Below are positions 43,590 through 53,874 of a stretch of DNA of 64,000 nt, piece by piece. Position numbers and translations under genes: made by a program. The first letter of the stretch is position 1. The number at the start of each line of letters is the position of its first letter. The notes below the pieces were generated by a model. That model was given only the letters and a program-made list of their open reading frames with translations, was not told the DNA's origin and did no database searches. The DNA comes from Hemicordylus capensis. Lineage: Eukaryota > Chordata > Lepidosauria > Squamata > Cordylidae. The stretch is from positions 5,358,501-5,422,500 of the forward strand of contig NC_069669.1 in assembly GCF_027244095.1 (NCBI RefSeq), read 5' to 3'.

Positions 43590-43880
43590 TAGTAGCAAGC
43601 ATGACTTGTCCCCTTTGCTAAGCAGGGTCCATCTTGGTTTGCATTTGAATGAGATGTGTCAGCATGGCAAGATTTTCCCCTCAGGGGATGTAGGCGCTCT
43701 GGGATGAGCACTTGCATCCAGAAGTCCCCAAGTCCACTCTCTGGCAGCATCTCCAAGACAGGGCTGAGAAAGACTCCCGCCTGTAGCCTTGGAGAAGCCG
43801 CTGCCAGTCTGTGAAGAGAACACTGAGCTAGATGGACCAGTGGTCAGACTCGGTGTATGGCAGCTTCCTCTGTGCTAGAC
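43590..43880 (+). mobile_element. 5S rRNA-derived SINE, full length
   Basis: The best full copy. The head 'tttgctaagcagggtcc' leads through 'gagatgtgtcag' and the conserved body 'gcagcatctccaagac' and 'ccttggagaagccgctgcc' to the tail 'tcggtgtatggcagcttcc'. The head matches the 5S rRNA segment AGCTAAGCAGGGTC. Confidence 0.82.
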
Positions 43881-43884
43881 CAGC

Positions 43885-44600
43885 TCTTCTGCCTTCCATT
43901 ACAGTGACTAGGCAGGGCACATGGTGGGGGTGGGTTGGGGGACTGGGGACCCCCCTCCCTCCCTCTCTGCACAGGGCAGGCAGAGATCCAGCAATGCCCA
44001 GACCATAGTAAGTAACTCAGAGCAGGCTGGGGCTGGCCTGCTAACTGATAAGCAGCAGGCAGAACTGCCAGGCATCCTCCACCCCACTTACAAGGGGACA
44101 AGGGGTCCAGGAATGGCTTGTGGGGCCTCCACAGGAATCGGGGGGGGAGACGCAAGGGCTGCCCCTGCCTCCAACAGCAGGGCCAAAGCCCCACCCTTTG
44201 TCCTGGCTGGCACCTTGACCTGGAGCTGCCGGCCTGGGCCCAGGGGATGGCGGAGTGGCCACCAGCAGCAGCAGCACTCTGCCGGTGCTCTCCTCTGCTC
44301 CAGAAAACTGCTGTGAAGGATGAATGGCCAAGAGAAGAGCTGGGGAGGGGGAGAGAAGGGCCATGCTAAGCCACACACACACCCCGTGCCTGAGTGCAAT
44401 GGAGGGAAGCTCCTCAATGCCACCCCCAAGCACCTGCCCCCTCCAAGATGGGGACTCCCCATCCCAAGCAGGGCTTCACACTCAGGGGGCAAGTTCAAGA
44501 CTGGAGAGGCCCAGCCCTGCTGCAGAGTCTCTGTGTGTAGCTAGAAGGAATATACCTCCCATGGCCAAGCGGGCCCCCAGAAGCTTCTCCCACCATCAGG
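43885..44600. other. No gene recognised
   Basis: GC-rich DNA with several overlapping open stretches in all frames. None has a start context, splice sites or a family resemblance. Confidence 0.4.
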
Positions 44601-44604
44601 GCAG

Positions 44605-44780
44605 GAGAGTCCGGCCTGCCTGCAACCTTGGAGAAGCTGCTGCCAGTCTTGTGCTGGCGGGCAGGAATCGTCCCCTTTGCTAAGCAGGGTCAGCCCTGGC
44701 TTCCATTTGGATGGGAGACTGCATGTGTGAGCACTGCAAGATATTCCCCTTGGGATGGGGCTGCTCTGGGAAGAGCAGAA
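44605..44780 (+). mobile_element. 5S rRNA-derived SINE, rearranged
   Basis: Here the head is closest to 5S rRNA ('gctaagcagggtcagccctg' and 'tttggatgggagactgc'), but a body piece 'ccttggagaagctgctgcc' precedes it, so the copy is permuted or two fragments abut. Confidence 0.75.
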
Positions 44781-45060
44781 GGGGAGCCATTTTATGTATT
44801 TATTTATATCTATGCAAAGCACTTGGGGAACTTGGGTTGAAAAGTGGTACATAACTCTCTGTTGTATTCATAACACCCCACCTTCATCCTTGGCTCAAAC
44901 CCCCCACCCTGCCATGTGGGGCTCCTTGCTTCGGGGTCCCACAAGCTGCACCCATGCTCTGTGTCCTTGACAACTGGAATGGGGGTCCCCACCCCCACCC
45001 TCTTCCATCCTGACCTGCAAAGGAAAGAGGCACCAGAGCAGCATATTCAGGGCCAACAGA

Positions 45061-45066
45061 TTTATT
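45061..45066 (-). terminator. Poly(A) signal of gene D
   Basis: AATAAA on the minus strand, about 90 nt after the stop codon, in sequence shared with gene C. Confidence 0.8.
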
Positions 45067-45156
45067 GCAGACGGGGGTGGGGGGTGGAAGGGGGGGTTGT
45101 TGGCGAAGAGAGGCGGAGCTGTCCAGCCCAGCGCAGGCGGGGCGCTCTCCTTCCCT

Positions 45157-46369
45157 TCAGATGTTTCTGGGGTCCGCCAGCACCTGGGCCACTAAATTTA
45201 GGAACCTGTCAAGAGGGAGAATAACCTCTCTCTCGATGGCCTCCCCGTTCTGGGTGGAGCTGATCACCTGCAGGCTTGGGAGCAGCATCTGTGGAAAGAA
45301 GAGGGACAGCACAGCGTCAGAGGAGGGGGAGTTAGGAACCTCTGCTCCCCCATGAGCCTCTAGGAGCTGGGCCAGAGCAAGGCTGGTGGGGGCTCTGGGA
45401 CAAAAATTGAAGCCCCCCCCCTAATTTTGGAGCCTGCACCTAAAGGCCTTTGGAGCTCCCGCCCAGAGCCCCATGCTGCAAGTTCAGCATCCTCACCCCC
45501 CCAACCCTCCCGCACACACACGGTGCCACACGCAGTATTTTTCACACCTGGGTTCTTGAGGGCACAAACAGCAACGGAACTCACAAGAATGTGAGACTAT
45601 AAAACAGGTCTATTGATGCAAGTATGGACGAGCAGAAACATTTCAACCACCTATTCCCATCCCACCTATTCCTTCCCCCATCCCCCCTGTCTCTGAGCCA
45701 GAAGTCACACTCAACCGCCTAGCCCAGGTCAGAGTCATGCCTGGCCACCTGGCACACCACCACTGGGACAGACTAAGGAAGATTTGGGGGGGCCCCGGAG
45801 GTGTGGAGGCCCTGGATGAGGGTCCAGAAGTCCCGGGGTAGAAGCACCTCTGCTGGCAGGTCATAAAGGAGGGTACCTCAAGGGATGGGGCAGGGGGGAG
45901 AGGGAGCCACCAGGCTAGAAAGAAGCATCAGGTCTACCATGTTGGGCAGGGAGTGAGAGGATGAGAGAGTTGCGCTACCTAGGTAATTTTGCAGCCTGGA
46001 GCTCAAAGCCTTTCCAAAGAATCGCCTTGACATCACAAACTATGCCTTTGAGGTGTCCCTATGTGGCCCTACAGCTGTAGCAAATTTGGTTCGAAGTGGT
46101 TCACAAGTTAGCCCACTTGCCCCTCCAAAGGTCACGCTACAGCACCCAGCTACAGCACCCAGGACAGACTCAGGAGGAGCATTTGGGGGTCCCCAGGCTG
46201 TGTGGAGGCCCTGGACTTCAAGCCCCGAAATCCAGGGGGAAGAGCCCCCCCACAACCACCAGGAAGAGCACCTGAGACTTGCCTGCTGGCCCAAGATGGA
46301 GATCCTGTTGTCGAGGCTGGTGGAGGATCTGGCCAGAGGCATGATGAGCATCACCATCATGGTCGCCAT
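45157..46369 (-). CDS. Small-protein family gene D (72 aa)
   Basis: TATA at 46606-46612. Noncoding exon 1 ends at 46487 (CCAG|gtgagc). Exon 2 (46370-46283) starts ATGGCGACC and gives 29 codons (MATMMVMLIMPLARSS onwards), closest to E and F. It ends CAG|gcaagt, the GC donor. A 994-bp intron precedes exon 3 (45288-45157), 43 codons plus TGA: MLLPSLQV, NGEAIERE, the motif LDRF-x3-V-x3-L and an end in DPRNI. Exon 3 shares its first 18 codons and its 3' UTR with gene C, but most surface positions of the last 25 codons differ while the hydrophobic ones stay. It is the longest member and has no signal peptide. The predicted amphipathic C-terminal helix may be an interaction surface, which is an inference. 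The family is unrecognised. Confidence 0.7.
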
Positions 46370-46605
46370 CCTGGGGTGGGGGGGCGAGAGAAAAGAAGGC
46401 GGCGCTCAGAGGAGCGGACAAGCTGCTGCCGCCGAGCCGCCTGAGAGAGCCCAGGAGCCGTCGGGGCGGGCGGGAGGCAAGCTCACCTGGGCGCGATGCG
46501 GCGGGCAGAGGAACGTGGTCGTCTGTTGCTCTGGCAGCCTTCTTGGCAGTTGGGAGTCCCCGGTGGTGCCGCCGAGGATGGAGCCCGACAGCAGCAGCAG
46601 CAGCC

Positions 46606-46740
46606 CTTTTATCCCGCCGGGGAGGCTCGGCGCCCCGCCTCCTTCGCCACCCCCGCCGCGTCCGTTGGAGGCTGGCGGGAGGGCGGGGAGGGCCAAGCAG
46701 GCCGGCGGCAGGATGACGCCCCGCCTCCCGGGAATGTCCC
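46606..46740 (-). promoter_or_regulatory. Gene D promoter: TATA, CRE-like and kB-like sites
   Basis: On the minus strand: GGGACATTCC (46740-46731), GCGTCATC (46719-46712) and ATAAAAG (46612-46606). Order and spacing match genes E and F. Confidence 0.6.
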
Positions 46741-46878
46741 GGCCCGGGAAGGCGTCCGCCTGGCCTGGATCCTCTTCCCACGCCTCGGCCGTCGGCCCCT
46801 TCGGGCTTCCCCTAGGCTTGCTGCCACGCTGCGTCTAACAGGCGCCTGCTGCCTGCCATACTCGCGTCAGGAGGGAGG

Positions 46879-48984
46879 ATGAGTGCCGAGCTGGCTTTGG
46901 CTGGCCGGCGGGGCATCCAGCACCACCGCTGCAGCCAGTGGCGGGCTGGGACTAAAAATATTGGTTGCCAGGAGACAAAGGGGGCCCACCCACAACTGTA
47001 AGGCTATTATTTACTTTTTATAAGAAATAAATAAAATTTTCAAAAATACATAAGTGGGAAAAAAGGTACAATTAGAATTTTTGTGAAATAAATATACTTT
47101 TTAGTAATTACAGTGTACATATATTGTACATATTACTGGCAGTATACAGTACAAATTGTTATAATTGAATTTTTAATTTTTTAATTTTTTTAAATAAATG
47201 TTGGATATTTTTAAATAGTTTGCTTGTACTGAACATTTTACACATTAACAGGTAGTTCAAAAGCATATTTCATGCAGTCCACTATATTAAGAGCAATCGT
47301 TTGAGTTCACTGGATGATTGTGCGAATCTGTCAATAATTGCTTCTGCATCCAATTCATCTAACAATTCCTTTTCAGTGGATAGCAACATGTATGATTCCA
47401 AGTTCTCCTCAGACAGTGAATTTCTTAGCCTTGTCTTTATGATCTTTAGCTTTGAAAATGTCCTCTCACATTGGACTTGAGTAACTGATAGTGTGCAGAT
47501 GACTTTATAAAGTTCATAAAGGTTATCATATGCCTTCTAATGAAGTCTGTTGGATGCCAGGATTTTTAGTACACACGATGGGCAAGTGCTACAAATTTTA
47601 CACTTGTTGCAACTGGAATCCATATTCTCACCATCATTAAGCAATAGCTTTAATACATCAAAGTTCGAAGCAAAAGAAAACAATTCCAATATTACTTGAT
47701 CTTTGCTGATTTGTGGAGACAGCTTAATAATACCTTCCAATGCTTCATCTTCAAGGCCCTTCTCTGCAATAGTTTAAACTTTGCTGGGTCCAAGCAAAAT
47801 AAATCTTTATACAACTTTTTGTTGTATACAAAGCGTGAATCTAGTGACTGGACAATGCAGTCCATTATTAGGTTAAACACATTTACTTGAAAATCAGCTA
47901 GAGAATCTGAGGAATTTCCTTCATCATCTATAAGCTCATCTGCCATTCCTTTCTTCTTCCTCTGCCTCTTAACTGGCAATGCTGTTTCCAAAGAGTCAAT
48001 TTCCAATGTTTGATTTTCATCCATATTCAACAGTGAAATTTTGTCATTACATTTGTTTACAAATTCCAGTGCCTTGCTGTGAATGTTATCAAATGTTCTT
48101 ATCTGTTCCTTCAACTTTGTTGTAGCTGAATCTACTAAACTCCATGCAGTAAACATATCTAAACTACTTGTCTGTAAATAACTTGATAATGTCTCTGTAG
48201 TTTCAGATACATACAAGTAAGTAAATGCTGTTTCATACTTTATTGTTTCATACTTTAGAAGACTTTGAAGTAAAACATTTACTTCTTGTTTTGTTTTTGC
48301 ATCATACTTGTCTGAATCCGCTGCCCTCCGCCAGGCACCCCCGGCTGGCTGGGCGGAATATTCTTAAATATAAAGTATCCTCGAAAAATTATTTTATTCA
48401 AAAAAATTATTAAAATAGTAATATGATATAAATTTTAGTTCCAATACAGTAATATTGGAACTTCTATTATAATTTCAAACTACTAAAAGGTCATTAACAT
48501 TTTTAACATATTGTCTAATGTTTAAGGGGGGCCACTTCATCATGGGCCCACAGGGCCCACTTGCCATCGGGCAAGCTGACACCCGGGCCTGTCCGCCACT
48601 GGCTGTAGCTTGGACGGCAAGGAGGTCGCCCGGCGGGAGTGTGACTCCAGGGAGCAGAGGAAGCCAGCGACCCACCCGCCCCCTGCCCTACCCTGCTGCT
48701 GTGGGACCCCTTGCCAGCCACGAACGGGGCTTCTTTTGCCCAGGCTCGTCGTGCGTCAGGCCCTCTGCCAGGGACCCTCCGCCTGCAAGAAGTTGGGGGA
48801 GGACAGCCCGACCCTCACCACGATGGGTGGTGCCCAGAGTACAGATGTGAGGAGGGCAGGCAGCGGAGGCGACCACCGCGGGCTTGCTGCGCTGCTGCTG
48901 CTGCCTTCAGCGGGGCTGTGGGCTTCCTCCTCCCCTGTTCAGCGCCATCCCTGCCGCAGAGCTGGAAAGCACTCCCTGCATTGA
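46879..48984 (+). pseudogene. Divergent ORF beside gene D, split by a hAT insertion
   Basis: The ATG at 46879 starts 19 codons (MSAELALAGRRGIQ onwards) that run into the hAT element at 46936. If the element and one target duplication are removed, the frame continues from 48610 to a TGA ending at 48984, through RQALCQGPSACKKLGEDSPT, giving about 143 codons. The N-terminal part is shared with the gene E side (7721-7626, frameshifted) and, without its ATG, with the gene F side (about 52590-52680). It lies head-to-head with gene D, as its paralogues do with E and F. The GC-rich composition makes chance openness possible, and a spliced form is not excluded. Confidence 0.35.
46936..48601 (-). mobile_element. 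hAT transposon with degenerate transposase (ZMYM1-like)
   Basis: Termini are CAGTGGCGG at the left and CCGCCACTG at the right, with 8-bp target duplications GCTGCAGC / GCTGTAGC (one mismatch) at 46928-46935 and 48602-48609. The minus strand encodes the C-terminal half of a hAT transposase from about 48300 to 47282: a Lys-rich stretch PVKRQRKKKG, then LKLLLNDGEN, one in-frame stop at about 47537, and the hAT dimerisation region with QVQCERTFSKLKIIKTRL. The catalytic N-terminal part is missing, so it is an internally deleted, inactive copy. Confidence 0.88.
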
Positions 48985-49339
48985 AGGGTGGCTGGTTTCG
49001 AGCTGGGCTGCTCCACTTCTCTGGCCCCCGCTCCTGCAGATGCCCGCCTACAAGTCCCATCACCCCTGGCTCTTGGCCCCTGTGCCTGGGGACTGTGGAG
49101 CTGCAACCACACACAGAGCATGAATGAGGACTTCTCATCCAGAACTCTGAAGTTTCTTCAGAATCGAGCCACCCTTTCCAAAATGAGGGTGGGGTGGAGG
49201 AGAAAGCAAATGCTTAAGCCTCATCATGATGAAAGACAGTTGAGGACACCGGCATTGGCCCCGGATAGTCGGATAGTCGTAGATTCATCGTCTCCCCCTC
49301 TGCATATTTGTCACAATGCGAAATACCAAGCCATAGAAG

Positions 49340-50073
49340 GGCGTTCCCTCTTGCGCGGTGTCATGCCCTTCCCTCCACCGTTCTGGAAGGCAAATACAGG
49401 AGGAAGATCCCACTCATGGAAAGGCTTTGTCCCTGTGGCTTTGGGGAAGTGGAAACCATAAGAGCGTGTGCTCTTCTCACGTCCCTTTTATAAAGACAGC
49501 CGTGACAAGCTCATATCTCCCCGGCTTCTCAAATACCCTGGTCGCTCTCGTCAGGTCTACACCAAGGTGGTGTTCTCAGATGACAATGGGACCTTCGCGT
49601 ACAATGCTGCCAGGTTCTGCTGTGGGGCAGCATGCAAGATCCTTCGGGTCCTGGTCACCAGTCAATACCCCTTGCTGTAGATTTTTAACTACAGATCATT
49701 TTACCTGATTGTATAATTTTTACTTGCTCCACATGCTAGATTTTATATGTTATCTTAACTGTTTTATATTTTTAGATGCCCTACTTTTAAAGATAGTTGT
49801 ATACTTACCCTTGTTTTATCTCTTCTCTATTAATCTCCCTAAGCACAATTTTACTCCTGCTTTATCTTATTCTACTAATCACCCCACAGTTTTTAGAGTT
49901 GTATATCACTAATAATCATAATGTAATCATAATAATATAGGCTAATTATAGCTATGGATTTGCAGCATTGTAAGCTTTTGGGTTTATAATTATTTTATTT
50001 TATTTTTTAATTTCATTGTATCTGTACTATATCCTGTGCTGGTCTTTGACCATAATAAAGATGATTGATTGAC
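49340..50073 (+). mobile_element. Non-LTR retrotransposon 3' end
   Basis: Encodes HALPSTVLEGKYRRKIPLME and RLCPCGFGEVET, the same Cys-containing C-terminal region as the minus-strand copy at 9659-10324. The 3' end is 'ggtctttgaccataataaag' followed by 'atgattgattga'. Clade not assigned. Confidence 0.78.
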
Positions 50074-50094
50074 ACTGACAGTCGGCTCAAAGGC

Positions 50095-50625
50095 TCAAGA
50101 AAGAAGTTCCAGAGCAAAGAGCCCCAGGTGTTGTAGCCTTGCCTCATAAGGAAGGTGCTCCAGGCCCCTGATCATCTTGGCTGCCCTCTTCTGCACCTTT
50201 TCCAGTTCTACAATGTCCTTCTGAAGATAGGGTGAGCCAAACTGTACACAGTACTCCAGATGCAGCCGAACCATAGATGTGTATAAGGGCATTATAACAT
50301 TAGCATTTTTATTTCAATCCCCCCTTCCTAATGATCCCTAGCATGGAATTGGCCTTTTTCACAGCTGCTGCACAGACTCGACACTTTCAATGAGCTGTGT
50401 ACCATGGCCCCAAGATCTCTCTCCTGGTCAGTCACCGGCAGCTCAGATCCCCTCAGTGTATATGTGAAGTTGGATTTTTTTGCCCCAACATGCATCACTT
50501 TACACCTGCTTACATTGAACTGCATTTGCCATTTTGTTGCCCACTCCCTCAGTTGGAAGAAATCTTTTTGGAGCTCCTCACAATGAGCTTCACTACAGCA
50601 CACATCCTCTAGACGCATTCTTTGC
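50095..50625 (-). mobile_element. CR1 LINE, reverse-transcriptase C-terminal part
   Basis: Minus-strand frames read LREWATKWQMQFNVSRCKVM, then TDQERDLGAMVHSSLK, and after a gap [20 protein letters not shown] and [20 protein letters not shown], all CR1 hallmarks. Frameshifted. Confidence 0.92.
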
Positions 50626-50629
50626 TATT

Positions 50630-51090
50630 CGGACACACTTATTCCTACACACATGCACCAGGCCTAGTTTTCCTCCCCTGCGCTGGATGACATTCCTGGA
50701 CAAGGTTTCCAGGACTAATTGCATCCACTAAAATGGTCCTTCTTCTGTTGAACCACAAGAGCTAGTGCTACTGCTTGGAGGTAGAAGGGCCAGCAGCACA
50801 GACCTTCTGTTCCAGCCCTACTCCAGCTCAGCACTGTCTACACCAGGGGGTCCCAACAGGGGATCTGAGTCCCTCTGGCAGCACTTGCAGGCCTCCCAGG
50901 GGGTTCTCAGAACCCACCTGTCTCCCCACAATTGGCCCCTGACCAATCTCGTCTACATGAATGAGACAAGCTTATTTCAGAGGGAAGTGCCTTCAAAAGG
51001 TTTCTTTCAGTGGGAGTACTCACGAGTAACCAAGTCTGGATGTTAGCCAGTGAGTGCAGTAGACCATCAATGTAACATTTATATTTTTGT
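50630..51090. other. No gene recognised
   Basis: Short open stretches only. 51098-51200 is a polypyrimidine CT-rich tract and 51210-51233 a (TG)n tract. Confidence 0.5.
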
Positions 51091-51097
51091 GCATATT

Positions 51098-51233
51098 CTC
51101 TCCCTCTCTCACAACCTCTCTCTCCCCTTCCAACCCCTCTCCACCCCCTCTCTCTCCCCCATCCTCTCGCTCTCCCTCTCTCTCACCCTCTCTCTGTTCA
51201 CACAAGTAAATGTGTGTGTGTGTGTGTGTGTGT
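51098..51233. repeat. CT-rich tract plus (TG)n
   Basis: About 100 bp of CT/CCT-rich low-complexity sequence, then 'cacacaagtaaa' and 12 TG units. Confidence 0.9.
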
Positions 51234-51954
51234 AGGGGGAGGAGGTTGTTTAGGTTTTGTACTCCTCTAGGGAAAGGAAGTGAACTTGAAAGGCTATTGA
51301 ACTTTCCTCGTCTGTCCATGATCATGGTTCTCCCTCCCTCCTCCTTCTTGCCAGACACCAGTGTTTTAGGAGCAGCAAATGAGGGCGGGGGGAGATAATG
51401 GCTGAAGTGGGAGACTCACTGGCCTCATTCGGAAGACCTCCTCCTCAGTCTCTTCTATCTTCAGAAAAAGATCTAGGGAGATGGGTTTTGGAAAGGGCCC
51501 TCCTTTCCCCTCGGGCCCTTTGGTGGTGACTAGTTTCTAGGAGGGCAGAGAACAAACCAAGAAGGCTCTGTCTGTCCTGCCCCAGCCCAGCCTGACTTCC
51601 CCCGAAGCAGCCAAGGAGCTGTCCTTCCATCACTTGCATCCATGGATGGAAAACTAACAAGGCTTGACGCACCCTTAATCACATGTACCAGGTCACCTCC
51701 CAATTACTGAGGGCTTCTTCCACACAGGAGATAATAAGTGGAAATGTGGCTCCCAGAGCACCAGCTGTTCCTGGAGCTGGGCGGGGTGTGTGCCATTAAG
51801 GCCTTTGCCAAGGATGCCTTCTCCTTCTGCAATACAGACAGGTCGCCCTTGCCATGAGTGGCTATGAGGCCATGAGGGTGGGGAGGCGCACCCTGGCACC
51901 TGTGGGCATTGGTCTCCTCTTAGCAACACTTGGTTGGAGTCTTGCCATGTTCAG

Positions 51955-52480
51955 TCATTTAAGCTGAAACCCGCTGGAGGCTCCTCCAATTGACGGCTCC
52001 ATTTCCATACAAGCACAGGTGTCCACTTGTCGACTAGCAGTCTGTTCTGTCTTCGCCTCAGTCTGCATCCATGTATCCCACTCGTTGGGGATTGCTGCTT
52101 TCTGGAATCACCCATACATAGTGTGCAATACATTTTAGGTCTCCCCCGCCAGTCTTTTGACTGCTATCCAAAACTCGTTGGTTGGTGCACTTACTTTTCT
52201 GCTCCGAATTCCCACTGCTGAGGCAATATCTGGCCTTGTCACTGTGGCTATGGACAGAAGCTTTCCAATTGCCTTTGGGCATTGATTGTTGGCTAGTAAG
52301 AAGGCTCACTGTGAATCTTGCTTCCAGAAATGAGCATCCATTGGTGTACTGACTTCATTGTTGGCATCTGTCAGTCCCAGGCATTCCAGAAGATCCTTGA
52401 TCTTCTGCTTCTGCTTGAGAAGCAATGTCCCTTTCTCTCCTCTTTCTGTTGGGAAATCTCTCTGGTAAGAGATACCCTTC
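51955..52480 (-). mobile_element. Ty1/copia retrotransposon fragment
   Basis: Minus-strand frames read, in order: a reverse-transcriptase end LLECLGLTDANNEVSTPMDA; then AIGKLLSIATVTRPDIASAV and SRKVSAPTNEFWIAVKRL; then an RNase H segment VGYMDAD, STSGHLCLYGNGAVNWRS. These are the standard copia-type motifs (TPMD, TRPDI, STSG). There are stops and a frameshift, and no LTR is recognised. Confidence 0.85.
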
Positions 52481-52804
52481 TATTACAGCAGAGTGCACAG
52501 AGGCATAACACAGCGGAGTCTGCACAGCAGCAGAGCAGGGCAGGGGGCGCGTGAGTCGCTGGCCACCTCTGCTCCCCCCAAGTCACGCTCCCGGTGGGGC
52601 GACCTCCTTACCGTCCAGGCTGCAGCAGCGGTGGTGCTGGATGCCCCGCCGGCCAGCCAAAGCCAGCGGCACTCAGTCCTGACGCGAGTATGGCAGCAGG
52701 CGCCTGCTAGACGCGGCGTGGCAGCAAACCTAGGGGAAGCCCGAAGGGGCCGGCGGCCGAGGCGTGGGAGCAGGATCCAGGCCAGGCGGACGCCTTCCCG
52801 GGCC

Positions 52805-52939
52805 GGGACATTCCCGGGAGGCGGGGCGTCATCCTGCCGCCGGCCTGCTTGGCCCTCCCCGCCCTCCCGCCAGCCTCCAACGGACGCGGCGGGGGTGGCG
52901 AAGGAGGCGGGGCGCCGAGCCTCCCCGGCGGGATAAAAG
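52805..52939 (+). promoter_or_regulatory. Gene F promoter: kB-like, CRE-like, TATA
   Basis: GGGACATTCC at 52805-52814, GCGTCATC at 52826-52833 and ATAAAAG at 52933-52939, as in gene E. Confidence 0.6.
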
Positions 52940-53203
52940 GGCTGCTGCTGCTGCTGTCGGGCTCCATCCTCGGCGGCACCACCGGGGACTCCCAACTGCC
53001 AAGAAGGCTGCCAGAGCAACCGACGACCACGTGGCCCTCCGGAGCAGCAGCTCTGCCCTCCCGCCCAGGTGAGCTCTGTCCGCCCGCACGCCCGCCCTCC
53101 CCGACGGCTCCTGGGCTCTCTCGGGCGGCTCAGTTTCCTCGGCAGCGGCAGCTTGTCGGCTCCTCTGAGCGCCGGCTTCTTTGCTCTCGCCCCCCACCAC
53201 AGG

Positions 53204-53742
53204 ATGGCGACCATGATGGTGATGTTCATCAGGCCTCTGGCCAGTTCCTCCACCAGCCTCAACAACAGCATCTCCAACTTGATCCAGCAGGCAAGTCTCA
53301 GGTGGGGGGGAGGGGCGCCCCCACCCCCCTGGTGGTTGGGGGGGAGGGGCGCTCTTCGCCCTGGATTTGGGGGCTTGAAGTCCAGGGCCTCCACACAGCC
53401 TGGGGACCCCAAATGCTCCTCCTGGGTCTCTCCTGGGTGCTGTAGCTGCTGCTGGCCCGGCCAGCTGAGTGTGACTGTGACCTGTGTCGGGAGCAGCGGG
53501 GAGCCGGGAAAGAAAGAAGCGGGGTGGGAATATGTTACGGTGCGTGTTGGAACTCTCGGCCGCGCTCCTCGCAGGCGCCCCGACCCGCTGACCTTCGGCC
53601 CCTCTTCTCTCTTTCCTTGCAGCTGCTGCTCGGGGAAGGTGGCGGCATGTTGGTGGACCTCCCAGCCGTACCACTGGACTACCTCGCCTGGGACAGGTTT
53701 ACGGAGGACATCGGGGAGACGCTCTCCGAGAAATACAGATGA
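53204..53742 (+). CDS. Small-protein family gene F (68 aa)
   Basis: Closest relative of gene E. Noncoding exon 1 ends at 53068 (CAG|gtgagc). Exon 2 (53203-53290) starts ATGGCGACC and gives 29 codons (MATMMVMFIRPLASSS onwards), with donor CAG|gcaagt (GC type). Exon 3 (53623-53742) gives 39 codons and TGA: LLLGEGGGMLVDL, then WDRF-x3-I-x3-L, ending SEKYR. Relative to E it lacks 12 nt in the middle of exon 3. The exon 3 differences are mostly amino-acid changing (about eight against three silent), while intron 2 and the 3' flank are nearly identical. Poly(A) signal is at 53869-53874. An in-frame open exon 1 without ATG is again present. The family is unrecognised and its function unknown. Confidence 0.7.
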
Positions 53743-53868
53743 GCCCCCCCGCACCCGCCCACCGCCCTCCGGGCTGCTGGCTCCCCGCCGCTCCCGGGAG
53801 TCGCCGCTGCCGTCGGGGTGCCGCCGCGCGCTTTGCGCTCTTGTGCGGTGAAACTGACAGCGAGCAGC

Positions 53869-53874
53869 AATAAA
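53869..53874 (+). terminator. Poly(A) signal of gene F
   Basis: AATAAA, context identical to gene E. Confidence 0.8.

Noticed and set aside
43590-43880. True 5S rRNA gene
   Set aside because: Only the internal-promoter region resembles 5S rRNA. The rest is a shared SINE body present in many dispersed copies.
45157-46369. Resemblance of MLLPSLQ plus a C-terminal helix to Spot14/MID1IP1 (M-x-PSL motif)
   Set aside because: The proteins are about half the length, the coding region is split by introns absent from that family, and only a handful of residues match. Not enough for a name.
45157-46369. Gene D as a recombinant of an E/F front and a C back
   Set aside because: The 3' end of exon 1 also matches C, and C's exon 2 aligns with D's once a 33-nt deletion is allowed. 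C and D are simply sisters.
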